Shown piece after piece: positions 38,863 through 51,360 of a DNA stretch of 64,000 nucleotides (position 1 is its first letter; each line of letters starts with the position of its first letter). The stretch covers positions 4,292,501-4,356,500 of the forward strand of contig OX359189.1 of assembly GCA_947172415.1 (NCBI GenBank), given 5' to 3'. The translations under genes were made by a program, and so were the position numbers. The notes beneath the pieces were generated by a model. It saw only the letters and a program-made list of their open reading frames with translations. It did no database searches and was not told where the DNA came from. Source of the DNA: Chondrosia reniformis (Eukaryota; Porifera; Demospongiae; Chondrillida; Chondrillidae).

Positions 38863-39970
38863 CGCATGTGTAACATGTCTACAAATTTCCAATTTTTGTA
38901 AATTGCCATATTAGCGCTTTCAGAGGTGTCACATCCCAGGCAGATGTGTCTCTAGCATGTGACCTGCGCGTGAAGCGGAGCACCAGCCACTGAAATGTCA
39001 CGAGTCATCACTAGTCATTACCATGTTAAATTATCAATTGTGAAAACTTATGAGCAATTTATATAGTATAGTGGAGGAAGGCCAGCGACAAAGGAAGGCC
39101 AATAAATGCCTACGTGACCGAAACGTTCTATTTTCTTTTGATTATACTTCGTTAATTGTTCATACATTTTCGCCATTGATAATTACATATATATTAGTAG
39201 ACATGCAATATGCTTACCGTTTCCACTTACCTCTTACAACAACAAAAAACTCCGATCAAAGAAACTGTATCGCTACCGAGATGCCTTACTTGACATATAA
39301 ACTTCGGAAGTCTAATGTTTGTACCAAATATTTGGGTGCATATGCAATGTCATAAGACGTCATTGTATGATGGCTAAGCTATACTACTAATTTTGGCTCA
39401 CAATCACATGACAATACCATTACTCGAAGGAGAAGAGACAAATTGAAAACGAACCGATTATTAGACAGTGGAGAATTGTATATCTAACCATTTTTTGACA
39501 TCAATCTCTTCAGTAAGTAACAGCCTAAACGTTGTATGTATACTCCTGGAATATTCCCTTGATTAACTGAGATATTAAGTACTAGAGGCGCCTGATAAAG
39601 GTACGAAAATAGGTTTTCAATTATAATTCAAAAACTAAAGGGAATTTAAAAGGAGTATACATACCATCCTTAGATATCATTATCCTTCATAGATTGGTGT
39701 CACCATTTATTCTATATTCGTATTTTCAACTATCTAATAAAACATTTTTGGGGATTTGGCACCTATCACTTACGGCCGCTTATGTTCTCCTTTAAGCCTG
39801 CAATCGTGACGCTCTTGTAGCCAAAATATTAAGACAGAATAGCGCTTCAATTCTATATAATTTGTTTAGTGATATGATGTTTCTAAAGTAAAATAGAATA
39901 ATTTTAAAAAGAGTGTTAGTTAGCGACTTTTATCAAAAATTTCCGGAAGTGTGGACATGTTCCACTAGCG
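38863..39970 (-). mobile_element. 1.1-kb terminal-inverted-repeat element, copy 2 (inverted)
   Basis: Reverse-oriented copy of the element at 30826-31927, with clear similarity along the full length, ending in TCCACTAGCG. The flanks CATCT-AG and AG-TACATTC rebuild a satellite word with a 2-bp AG duplication. It lacks the short tandem duplication of copy 1 and has about 30 extra bases near 39910. The plus-strand frame 39050-39355 overlaps the shared block seen in copy 1 but differs at both ends, so coding is doubtful. Confidence 0.7.
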
Positions 39971-42571
39971 AGTACATTCAGCTAGTACATACAACAAGTA
40001 TATATAACTAGTACATATAAATAGTACATAAAACTAGTAACTACAACTAAAACATACATCTAGATACTAGTACATACAAATAGTACAAACAACTAGTACA
40101 TAAAACTAGTAACTACAACTAGTAAATATAACTAGTAGATACAAAATTACAAACAACTAGTAAATACAACAAGTACATATAACTATAACATGGAATTATT
40201 AAACACAGATTGTTACTAGTACATACAAATAGTACATACAACTAGTACATACAACTAGTACATACAGCTAGTACATACAACTAGTATATTCAACTAGTAC
40301 ATACAACTAGTACAAACAACTAGTACATGCAACTACTAAACACAGTTTGATACAAGAACATACAACTAGTACAAAGAGCTAGTAAATACAGATTGTTACT
40401 AGTACTTACACCTACTACATACAACTAGTACAAACAACTAGTACATGCAACTAGTGAATACAGATTGTTACTAGTACATACAATTAGTACATACAACTAG
40501 TACAAACAGCTAGTACATACAACTAGTACATATAACTAGTACATATAACTAGTACATACAACTAATACATAAAACTAGTACATAGAATTACTACATATAT
40601 ATAGGTACTAGTACACACAACTAGTACATGCAGCTAGTACATACAACTAGTACATATAACTAGTACATACAACTACTTACTAGAACATATATACATCTAG
40701 TACATTCAACTAGAACCTACATCAAGTACATAAAACTAGTACTTAGAACTGGAACATACAACTATTACATACAACTAGTACATAGAACTAGGACATACAA
40801 CTAGTATATACAACTAGTAACTACAACTAGTATATATAACTAGTATTTTCAAAACGTACACACAACTATTACAAACTAGTAGGAGATATAGGGACATACA
40901 ACTAGTTCAAACAACTACTACCTACGACTAGTACATTCAATTAGTACATAAAATTAGTACAATCAACTGGTGCATACAACTAGTACATACAACTACTTAC
41001 TAGTACATACAACTACTTATTAATACATATAATCAATACATACAACTAGTAGATATAACTAGTACATACAACTAGTACATACAACTAGTTCAAACAACTA
41101 GTACATATAACTAATACATGCAACTACTAAATACAGTTTTATACTAGAATATACCACTAGTACAAAGAGCTAATAAATACAGCTTTTTACTAGTACATAC
41201 ACCTACTACATACAACTAGTAAATACAACTAGTACATACAACTAGTACATGCAACTAGTGAATACAGATTGTTACTAGTATATACAATTAGAACATAAAA
41301 CTAGTACATACAGCTAGTACATACAACTAGGACATATAACTAGTACATACAACAACTAACTAGAACATATATACAACTAGTAAATAAAACAAGTACATAT
41401 AAATAGTACATACAACTGGTACACACAAGTAGAACATACAACAAGTACATAGAACTAGTACATAGAACTAGCACATATATCTTGTTCTAGTACATACAAC
41501 TAGAACACACAACTTGTGCGTACAACTAGTAACTACAACTAGTAACTACAACTAGTAAATATAACTAGTACATACACAAATTTCACACAACTACTACATA
41601 TATGTAGTACATATAACCCCATACAACTAGTTCAAACAACTAGTACATACAATTAGAACATACAACTAGTACATATAACTAGTACATACGACTACTAAAT
41701 ACAGATTGATACTAGAACATATAACTAGTACATAGAGTTAGTAAATACATATTGTTTCGGGTACTTAAACCTAGTACATACAACTAGTACATAAAACTAG
41801 TACATATATTTAGTTACTAGTACATACAACTAGTACATACAGCTAGAACATACAACTAGTACATATAACTAGTACATACAACTAGTACATACAACTATTA
41901 CATACAACTAGTACATAGAACTGGTACATAGAAGTAGTACATATATTTAGTTACTAGTGCATACAACCAGTACATACAACTAGTACATACAACTAGTCAC
42001 TACAACTACTCACTAGTACATACAACTAGTACATACAACTACTTACTAGAACATACAGCTATTACATGCAATTAGTACACACAACTAATACATATAACTA
42101 GTACATACAACAGTTACACACAACTAGTAAAAACAACTAGTACATATAACTACATGCAACTAGTAGATTCAATTAACCAAAACAGATTGTTACTAGTACA
42201 TACAACTAGTACATATAACTAGAACATGCAACTACTAAATACAGATTGATACTAGAACATACAATTAGTACAAAGAGCTAGTAAATACATATTGTTACTA
42301 GTACACACACCTAGTTCATACAACCGGTACATACAATTATTACATATAACTAGTACATGCAACTACTTACTTGTACATACAACTAGTACAAACAATTAGT
42401 ACATCCAACTTTTACATATAACTAGTTCACCCAACAATTAGACACAACTAGTACATCCAACTCGTGTATATAATAACATACAACTATTACACACAACTAA
42501 TAAATACAGTTTGTTACTAGTACATACATTTACTACATACAATTACTACATACAACTAGCACATGCATACG
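39971..42571 (+). repeat. 13-bp satellite block
   Basis: Satellite in the usual orientation, with recurring AATACAGATTGATACTAGAACATAC and ACAAAGAGCTAGTAAATAC markers. Nothing else is seen. Confidence 0.9.
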
Positions 42572-43231
42572 ATGCAGTAGGCTGATTAAGCAGGGTTACA
42601 AATACTTTAAGCTAAAGTCAACCTTTAAAACCTTCCTATCCCGGCAGCCTCTAGTTAGAATCAAGTATAAGCAAAAAGTAGCTAGTATGCTTAAGGACTG
42701 TCTTGTGTTACCCCATATTGTGTTACCCCACCTCCAAAGAAATGTTACTACTAGAAGACCTAAGGGTAGACTTACGTAATATGTCCTACTTGTGTCTATA
42801 GTTATGCTGAGTCTGTTATACCTGTACAAGCAAGATTACTAATAGATTTATAATTAATTCATAAAAGTTAATTGGACCTACATTCCTTTCATAAAATTAA
42901 ATTTCATCATGTGTCTTAGTTAACACCTTATTTAACTTTTGGCGCCAAAATACTGTATATAAGGCCCCTAGATTTAGCATAGTGAGCCAAGGATTCACAG
43001 AATATCAAGATAAAGAAAAAGACAAAGACTCCCAGGATCACTGATGAAGGGTGGAATTCCCAGAAACGGCTGTCTGACCCAGTGGAGAAGAAGATGAAAG
43101 AAGGGAAAAGAAGGAAGAAAAGACTACTGTATCTTCATCTAAAGCTCTCTTTAGGTTTAGTTCCCCTATAGGCTCTTTTTACAGAATAGGCATATAGCAT
43201 GTAGGAAAATGGTATCTTAGATTTTTCATGT
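42572..43231 (+). mobile_element. 5'-truncated Penelope-like copy (solo pseudo-LTR)
   Basis: 660-bp copy of the 3' end of the element at 25536-29691, starting 5 bp upstream of the pseudo-LTR boundary (ATGCAGTAG). I see about five substitutions relative to it (for example C at 42953 before the TATA box and G in GGCTGATTAAG). It keeps the end of the coding frame, the stop, TATA box and hammerhead. It could be a 5'-truncated insertion or the remnant of recombination between repeats. Confidence 0.9.
43029..43087 (+). ncRNA. Hammerhead ribozyme, type I, copy 3
   Basis: Core CTGATGA at 43041-43047, GAAA at 43063-43066, with all stems as in the other two copies. No change is seen within the ribozyme although the surrounding copy has diverged, which fits selection or simply the low number of changes. 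Confidence 0.78.
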
Positions 43232-44347
43232 AACTAGTACATGCAATTAGTGAATACAACTAGTACATGCAGCTAGTACTTACAACTAGTACATATAACT
43301 AGTACATACAACTACTAACTAGAACCTATAAACAACTAGTACATTCAACAAGGACATATAACTATTACATATACCTAGTACATACAACTAGTATATACAA
43401 CTAGTACATAGAACTAGTACATAGAACTAGTACATTTATCTAGTTCCTAGTACATACAACTAGTACATACAACTAGTAACTACAAATAGTAAATACAACT
43501 CGTACATACAGCTAGTACATAAAACTATCACATAGAACTAGTACAAACAACTAATACATACAACTATTTACCAGTACATACAACTAGTATATAGAACTAG
43601 TACATATAACTACATACAACTAGTACATACATCTAGTACATATAACTACATACAACTAGTTCATAGGACTAGTACACAAAACTAGTTAATACTGATAGTT
43701 ACTAGAACATACACCTAGTAAATACAACAAGTACAAAAAACTAGTACAAATAACTAATAAATGCAACTACTAATTACAGATTGATATTAGAACATACAAC
43801 TAGTACAAAGATGTAGTAAATACAGAATGTTACTAGTACTTACACCTAGTACATACAGCTAGAACATACAACCAGTACATATAACTAGTACATGCAACTA
43901 TTTAATAGTACATACAACTAGTACATACTAATAGTACATACAACGTTTACATATAACTAGTTCATACAACAATTAGACATAATTAGTACATACAACTAGT
44001 ATATATAACTACATACAGCTAGCACATACAACTAGTACAAACAACTAGTAAACACAGATTGTTACCAGACTATACACCTAGTACATACAACTAATACATG
44101 CAACTACTTCGTAAATACAGATTGTTACTAGTACATACATTTAGTACATGCGACTAATACCTACAGCTAGTACATACAACTAGTACATATAACTAGTACA
44201 TAAAACTACTAACTAGAACATATATACATCTAGTACATTCAACCAGTACATACAACAAGTACAAATAACTAGTACATAAAACTAGTATATACAACTATTA
44301 CATACAACTAGTCCATAGTACTAGCACATATAACTAGTTCTTATATC
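43232..44347 (+). repeat. 13-bp satellite block
   Basis: Satellite in the usual orientation between the truncated Penelope-like copy and the first SINE. Nothing else is seen. Confidence 0.9.
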
Positions 44348-44697
44348 TGATTTTTCATAAATTTACCCAGCTCTCCTGTGGTTGATGGTGGCCAGCGACC
44401 CATTGGTTAAGATGACCCCTCCCACTGGAAATGGGCTGGGTCTTGATTATCAGCTTGTCTGATGAAGTGAATCACCACTAATTAAGAATGTACACTGATT
44501 ATTTGTTGTAGTTAGTTTAAGAGGGAGAACATGGGAGAGGCATTGCTGTGGCAGTTGTAGCTCAGTGGCAGAGCAACTGGTGGTCATAACCAGCTGTCCT
44601 GGGTTCAATCCCAGCAATTGCTTCTTTCGTGTTTTTCCCTCTTTATGATGTTTCATTGATTATTACTTGTGGTTTGATTATCACATCGATTATTCAT
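44348..44697 (+). mobile_element. tRNA-derived SINE unit, copy 1
   Basis: About 350 bp made of a body (from TTTTTCATAAATTTACCC), then a tRNA-like segment at 44551-44621, then a tail (TTCTTTCGTGTTTTTCCCTC onwards). The same three parts occur at 47683-48174. Putting the tRNA-like part after the body is unusual for a single SINE and is explained if the family propagates as a tandem unit, with this copy cut at a different point. A minus-strand frame across it is a shadow. Confidence 0.75.
44551..44621 (+). repeat. tRNA-like head of the SINE, copy 1
   Basis: A 71-nt cloverleaf-like segment. Acceptor arms GCAGTTG/CAATTGC pair, A box TAGCTCAGTGG is at 44558-44568, B box GGTTCAATCC at 44602-44611, and the D stem is GCTC/GAGC. 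The anticodon arm does not fold as a normal 7-base loop around CAT, and the T loop is one base short. It is therefore read as a polymerase III promoter inherited from a tRNA rather than a working tRNA. Confidence 0.75.
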
Positions 44698-47682
44698 ATA
44701 ACTAGTACATACAACTACTAACTAGAACATATATACATCTAGTACATTCAGCCAGTACATACAACAAGTACAAATAACTAGTACATAAAACTAGTACATA
44801 CAACTAGCACATACAACTAGTATATACAACTAGTGATTACAACTAGTATATATAACTAGTAAATACAAAAATTACACACAACTAGTACACACAACCAGTA
44901 CATACAACTAGTACATACAACTACTTACTAGTACATACAACTAGTAAATACAATTAGTACATACAACTAGTACATACAACTAGTACATAGAACTAGTACA
45001 TATATCTAGTTACTAGTAAATACAACTAGTACATACAGCTAGTACACACAACTAGTAGATATAACTAGTACATACAACTACTAACTAGAACATATATACA
45101 TCTAGTACATTCAACTAGAACAAACAAGTACATATAACTAGTACATACAACTAGTACATACAATTATTACATACAACTAGTACATAGAACTATAGTACAT
45201 AGAAGTAGTACATATATCTAGTTACTAGTGCATACAACCAGTACATACAACTAGTACATACAACTAGTAACTACAACTAGTAAATATAACTAGTACATAC
45301 AAAAATTACACACAACTATTACAAACCAGTCGTACATATAACCACATACAACTAGTTCAAACAACTACTGCTTACGACTAGTACATATAACTAGTACACA
45401 CAACTAGTACATACAACTACTCACTAGTACATACAACTAGTACATACAACTACTTACTAGAATATACAACTATTAATATAATTAGTACACACAACCAATA
45501 CATATAATTAGTACATACAACAATTACACACAACTAATACATATAACTAGTACATACAACAATTACACACAACTAGTACATATTACTACATACAATTAGT
45601 TCATAGGACTAGTACATACAACTAGTTAATACTGATTGTTACTAGAACATACACCTAGTAAATTCAACAAGTACAAAAAACTAATACAAATAACTAGTAC
45701 ATGCAACTACTTACTAGTACATTCAACTAGTACATACAATTATTACATACAACTAGTATAGATAACTAGTTCATACAACAATTACACACTACTAGTACAT
45801 ACAACTAGTACAAATAATTACATTCGATTAGTACATACAATTAGTAAATACAGATTGTTACTATTACATACATCTTGTACATACAACTAGTTCAAACAAC
45901 TAGAACAAATAACTAGTACATGCAACTGCTGAATACAGATTGATACTAGAATATACAACTAGTACAAGGAGCTAGTAAATAAATATTGTTACGAGTACTT
46001 ACACCTAGAACATACAGCTAGTACATACAATTAGTACATATAACTACTACATGCAACTACTTAATAGTACATACAACTAGTGCATACAATTAGTACATAC
46101 AACTAGGACATATAACTAGTGCATGCACAAATTTCACACAACTAATACAAACATGTAGTAAATATAACTACAGACAACCAGTTCTAATAACTAGTACATA
46201 AAACTACTACATGCAACTAGTACATACATCTAGTTACGAGAATATACAACTAGTAGATACAACTATTACATACATTTAGTAACTACAATTAGTAAATATA
46301 ACTAGTATATACATACAAACATTATACACAACTTTTACATACGAGTAGTCCATATAACTGCATACAACTAGTTCAAACAACTACTACTTACAACTAGTAT
46401 ATACAACTACTACATACAGCTAGTACATAAAATTAGTACATAGAACTAGTACATAAAACTAGCACATGCAACAACTTACTAGGTCATACTATTAGTAAAT
46501 ACAATTAGTACTTACAACTAGTAAATATACCTTGTTCATACAACTATTACACACAACTAGTACATACAACTCGTACATATAACTACATACACTAGTCTAT
46601 ACAATTAGTAAATACAGATTGTTACTAGTACATTCACCTAGTGCATACAACTCGTACATATAACTACATGCAACTAGTCTATACAATTAGTAAATACAGA
46701 TTGTTACAAGTACATACACCTAGTATATACAACTAGTACATAGAACTAGTACATAGAACTAGTACTTTCAACTAGTACCTGCAACTACTTAAGAGTATTT
46801 ACAACTAGTGCATACAATTAGGACATACAATTGTACATATAACTAGTACATAGAAGAATTACGCACAACTAGTACATACAACTATTACATTCAACTAGTC
46901 CATACAACAAGTACATACAACTAGTACATACAAGTAATACATACAACTAGTTACTACTACATAAAACTAGTACATACAACTAGTACATACAACTAGTAAC
47001 TACAACCAGTAAATAAAATAGTTCATACAACAATTACACACAATTAGTATATACAATTAGTACATACAACCAGTATATACAACAAGTATCTAGTACATAA
47101 AACTAGTACATTCAACTGGTACATACATCTTTTTACGAGTGCATACAACTAGTAGATACAACTAGTAAATACAATTAGTAACTACAACTAGTAAATATAA
47201 CTAGTACATACAAACATTACACAAAACTTGTACATATGAGTAGTACATATAACTACATACAACTAGTTCAAACAGCTACTACTTACGACTAGTAGATACA
47301 GCTAGTACATACAGGTGGTACATAAAATTAGTACATAGAACTAGTACATATAATGAGTACATATAACAATTACACACAACTGGTTCATACAACTAGTACA
47401 TATAACTACATACAACTAATACATACAACTACTCAATACAGATTGTTACTAGTACATGCAACTAGTGCATACAACTAGTACACATAACTAGTACATGCAA
47501 CTACTAAATACCCATTGTTACTAGTACTTACACCTAGTACATACAACTAGTACATGCAACTAGTAGATATAACTAGTACATGCAATTACTGACTAGCACA
47601 TAGAACCTGTAAATACAATTAGTACAAAGAACTAGTACTTATAACTAGTACATGCAGCAATTACACACAACTAGTACATACT
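44698..47682 (+). repeat. 13-bp satellite block
   Basis: Satellite in the usual orientation. No other feature was recognised in 3 kb. Confidence 0.9.
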
Positions 47683-47688
47683 GCTGTG

Positions 47689-47760
47689 GCAGTTGTAGCT
47701 CAGTGGCAGAGCAACTGGTGGTCATAACCAGCTGCCCTGGGTTCGATTCCCAGCTATTGC
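47689..47760 (+). repeat. tRNA-like head of the SINE, copy 2
   Basis: 72 nt with A box TAGCTCAGTGG and B box GGTTCGATTCC. Its T arm is perfect (CTGGG, 7-base loop, CCCAG), making it the best preserved of the three heads. The acceptor arm has one T-T mismatch and the anticodon arm is again irregular. Confidence 0.75.
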
Positions 47761-48026
47761 TTCTTTCGTGTTTTTCCCTCTTTATAATGTTTGATTGATT
47801 ATTACTTGTGGTGTGATTATCACATCGATTTTTCATAGATTTACCCAGCTCTCTTCTGGTTGATGGTGGCCAGCGACCCATGGGTTAGATGGTCCCTCGC
47901 ACTGGAAATGGGCTGGGCTTTGATTATCAGCTTCTACGGATGAAGAGAATCACCACTGATTAAGAATGTACACCAATTATTACTTGTAGTCAGCTTAAGA
48001 GGGAGAGCATGGGGGGCATTGCTGTG

Positions 48027-48098
48027 GCAGTTGTAGCTCAGTGGCAGAGCAACTGGTGGTCATAACCAGCTGTCCTTGGTTCAATTCCCAGCAATTGT
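48027..48098 (+). repeat. tRNA-like head of the SINE, copy 3
   Basis: Second head of the dimer. The A box is intact; the B box is GGTTCAATTCC. The acceptor end is CAATTGT, giving a G.T pair at the first position. Confidence 0.72.
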
Positions 48099-48174
48099 TT
48101 CTTTTGTGTTTTTCCCTCCTTATGATGTTTGATTTATAATTACTTGTGGTTTGATTATCACATCAATTATTCAT

Positions 48175-48650
48175 ACAACTAGTACATATAACTACATACA
48201 ACTAGAACATACAACTAGTAAATACAGATTGTTACTAGGACGTACAACTAGTACATACATCTAGTACATACAGTTAGTACCATCATCTACAACATATAAC
48301 TAGTACATACAACTGCTAACTAGAACATATATACAACTAGGACATACAACTAGTGCATTCAGCAAGTACATATAACTAGTACATAAAACTAGTACATACA
48401 ACAAGTACATACAACTGGTACATAAAACTAGTACATACAATTAGTAACTACAACTAGTAAATATTAATAGTACATACAAAAATTACACAAAACTAGTACT
48501 TACCCGTAGTACATATAACTACATACAACTAGTTCAAACAACTACTACTTACGACTAGTATATAAAACTAGTAAATACAGCTATTTCATAAATCTAGTGC
48601 ATAGAACTAGTACATAGAACTAGTACATACAGCTATTACATACAACCAGT
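48175..48650 (+). repeat. 13-bp satellite block
   Basis: Satellite in the usual orientation between the SINE dimer and the direct-repeat unit. Nothing else is seen. Confidence 0.88.
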
Positions 48651-49277
48651 AACTAAGAGAACAATAAAAATTTTCTACAAAAATAGTGAAGATGTAAGGA
48701 TGGCACAAAATGCATAGAAACAAGAAAAGGATGTTACACAGTGAAGAAGTAGCTATATATGCATAAATCATGCAACACCTTAGCTTGTAGGATTCATGCA
48801 TAGCTAATGCTTCATGCTTCAATGCTAATGCGTTTTCTTCTTCTTCATCTTCTTCTTCATTTTCTTCGCCCGCGGTAACTAAAAAACGAAATAAGTCTTT
48901 GGACTACTTCTTGATCGAAATTACTCTAATATTTCCGAGCTGTATTCTTTTGTAGAAGCGAGAGCGATAACGCTATTATTGAGTATGACAGTTTTCATGG
49001 TTCAAGAGTCAAGACCTCAATAAATTCGCCATTTTAATGACGTCATAATCAGTTGAAGACCAAAGTGGTTTAAATTACAACGATTTCCTCACTTATGCTC
49101 CATAAAAAGTACAGAAACTAGAGAACAATAAACATTTTCTAAAAAAGAGTAAAGATGTAGGGATGGCACAAAAAGCATAGAAAGAAGGAAGGGATGTTAC
49201 ACAGTTAAGCATTAGCTATGCATGAATACTACAAACAAGGGTGTTGTATGATTCGTGCATATATAGCTAATGCTTCA
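48651..49277. other. Unit bounded by about 160-bp direct repeats
   Basis: Non-satellite DNA. The left arm 48651-48814 and right arm 49115-49277 are diverged direct repeats, both starting with ACTA(A)GAGAACAAT, sharing GATGGCACAAAA and GGATGTTACACAGT, and ending GCTAATGCTTCA. The 300-bp centre has a TTCTTCTTCATC microsatellite (about 48835-48868), ATGACGTCAT at 49037-49046 and no ORF. This resembles a small non-autonomous element with terminal direct repeats (TRIM-like) or a partly deleted tandem dimer; the ends are not TG...CA. I do not recognise the family. Confidence 0.6.
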
Positions 49278-51102
49278 CTGTGTTGTTACTAGTATATAAA
49301 CCTAGTACATACAACTAGTACATACAACTAGTACATATTACTAGTACATACAGCTACTAAGTAGAACATATATACAACTGGTACATACAGCTAGTACATA
49401 CAACAAGTACAAATAACAAATACATACAACTAGTTCATAAAACTAGTACATTCATTTAGTACATAGAACTATTATATACAACTAGTACATATATCTAGGT
49501 ACTAGTACATACACTTAGTATCTACAACTAGTAAATATAACATGTACATACACAACTTTAACAAAACTAGTACATAAATGTATTATATATAACTACATAC
49601 AACTAGTTCAAACAACAAGTACATACAACTAGTAAATACAACTAGTACATACAACTAGTACATAAAACTAGTACATAAAACTAGTACATACAACTAGTAC
49701 ATACAACTAGTTCCTAGTACACACAACAAGTAAATACAACTAGTACATAAAACAATTACACACAACTAGTACATTCAACTAGTACATATAACTACATAAA
49801 ACTAGGATATACAACTAGTACATACAATTAGTAAATAAAGATTGTTAGTAGAACATACGCCTAGTAAATACAACGAGTACATGCAACTATATACTTACTA
49901 GTACCTACAACTAATACATACTCTTAGTCCATACACCTATTACATATAGCTATTAGTTACAACAATTACACAAATAGTACGTACAACTATATAATGCATA
50001 TAACTAGTCCATACAATTGGTACATATAACTAGTACACACAACAATTACACACAACTAGTACATACAACAAGTACATACAAAAAATACACACAACTAATA
50101 CATACACCTAGTCCATATAACTATATGCAACTAGTACATACAACTAGTAAATCCAGATTGTTACTACTACATACAAAAAGTACATACAACTAGAACATAT
50201 AACTAGTAGTTACAACATTTACACACAACTTGTACTTACAACGAGTACATATAACTACATACAACTAGTCCATACAACTATTACATACAACTAGTCCATA
50301 CAACTATTACATACAACTAGTGAAAACCGATTCTTAGTATTACATACACCTAGGACATACAACTAGTACATACAACGAGTACATATAACTAGTATATGCA
50401 AATACTCACTAGTACATACTGTCAGTACATACAATTAGTGCATACAACTAGTAAATACAGCTAGTAAATAAAGCTAGTACATATAACTAATACATACAAC
50501 TAATAACTAGAACATATATACAACTAGTACATACAACTAGTTTATACAGCACGTTTATATAACTAGTACATACAACTAGTATATACACCTCGTACACACA
50601 ACTAGTACATAGAAGTAGTACATACAACCAGTAGATATATCTAGCTACTAGTACATACAACTAGTACATACAACTATTACATTCAACTAGTACATAGGAC
50701 TAGTATATACAACTGGTACATATAACTGGTATATACAGCTAGTATATACAACTAGTACATATAGCAAGTACATACATCAATTTAACACGACTAGTACAAA
50801 AAACTAACACATAGAACTAGTACATACAATTATTACATACAACTAGTACATACAACAATTACATAACTAGTGCATACAACTAGTCAATTTAACTACAAAA
50901 CATTAGTACATACAACTATATTGTACATATGACTAGTACATAAAACAAGTACATATAACTAGTACATACAACTACTAACTAGAACATATATACAACTAGT
51001 ATATAAATACAACTAGTACATACAACAAGTACATATAACTAGTACATACAACTAGTACATTCACCTAGTACATACAACTAGTAAATAGAACTAGTACGTA
51101 CA
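49278..51102 (+). repeat. 13-bp satellite block
   Basis: Satellite in the usual orientation. It shares the CATGCAACTATATACTTACTAG marker with 36-37 kb. No gene is seen. Confidence 0.9.
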
Positions 51103-51360
51103 AAAGCCTTAACAGAGTACCTTGTTACTTCTTGCCTTAGTTTACTAAGGCAAGGAGTATCTGGCTTGGACAACCCTCAGTCAGTTACGTCTTCCCTTCT
51201 TGGGTTTTTAGCCAGAAGCCTCGGCTTTGCCTCCTTCCGGCAGCAGCAGACAGGTGCACGTCGGGCCAAAGTTGACCGTCATAATAGGAGGGAGTACCTC
51301 CATACACCAATCCACCACTGCTTTCCAGAGGTCGACATGCAAGGACTGGGACAGGACTAC

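Larger units (their letters stand above)
47683..48174 (+). mobile_element. tRNA-derived SINE, head-to-tail dimer
   Basis: Order: tRNA-like head (47689-47760), tail, body (from about 47829, TTTTTCATAGATTTACCC), second tRNA-like head (48027-48098), tail ending near 48174. The heads are 338 bp apart. The join between first tail and body is seamless, so the element is a true tandem of one unit, not two chance insertions. Confidence 0.78.

Noticed and set aside
42596-42829. Minus-strand 77-codon frame
   Set aside because: Antisense of the Penelope-like ORF tail; the sense strand carries the known product.
44551-44621. A functional tRNA-Met (CAT) gene
   Set aside because: The anticodon arm does not give a standard 7-base loop with CAT at positions 34-36, the copies sit in repeated SINE units, and the T loop is short in this copy.
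44450-48822. Minus-strand frames at 44450-44656, 47645-47881 and 48607-48822
   Set aside because: They cross SINE tRNA-like segments or the direct-repeat unit, have no domain and are not conserved as frames between copies.
48651-49277. LTR retrotransposon
   Set aside because: The repeats are about 160 bp and diverged, the ends are not TG...CA, and there is no coding region, so only a TRIM-like possibility is kept.
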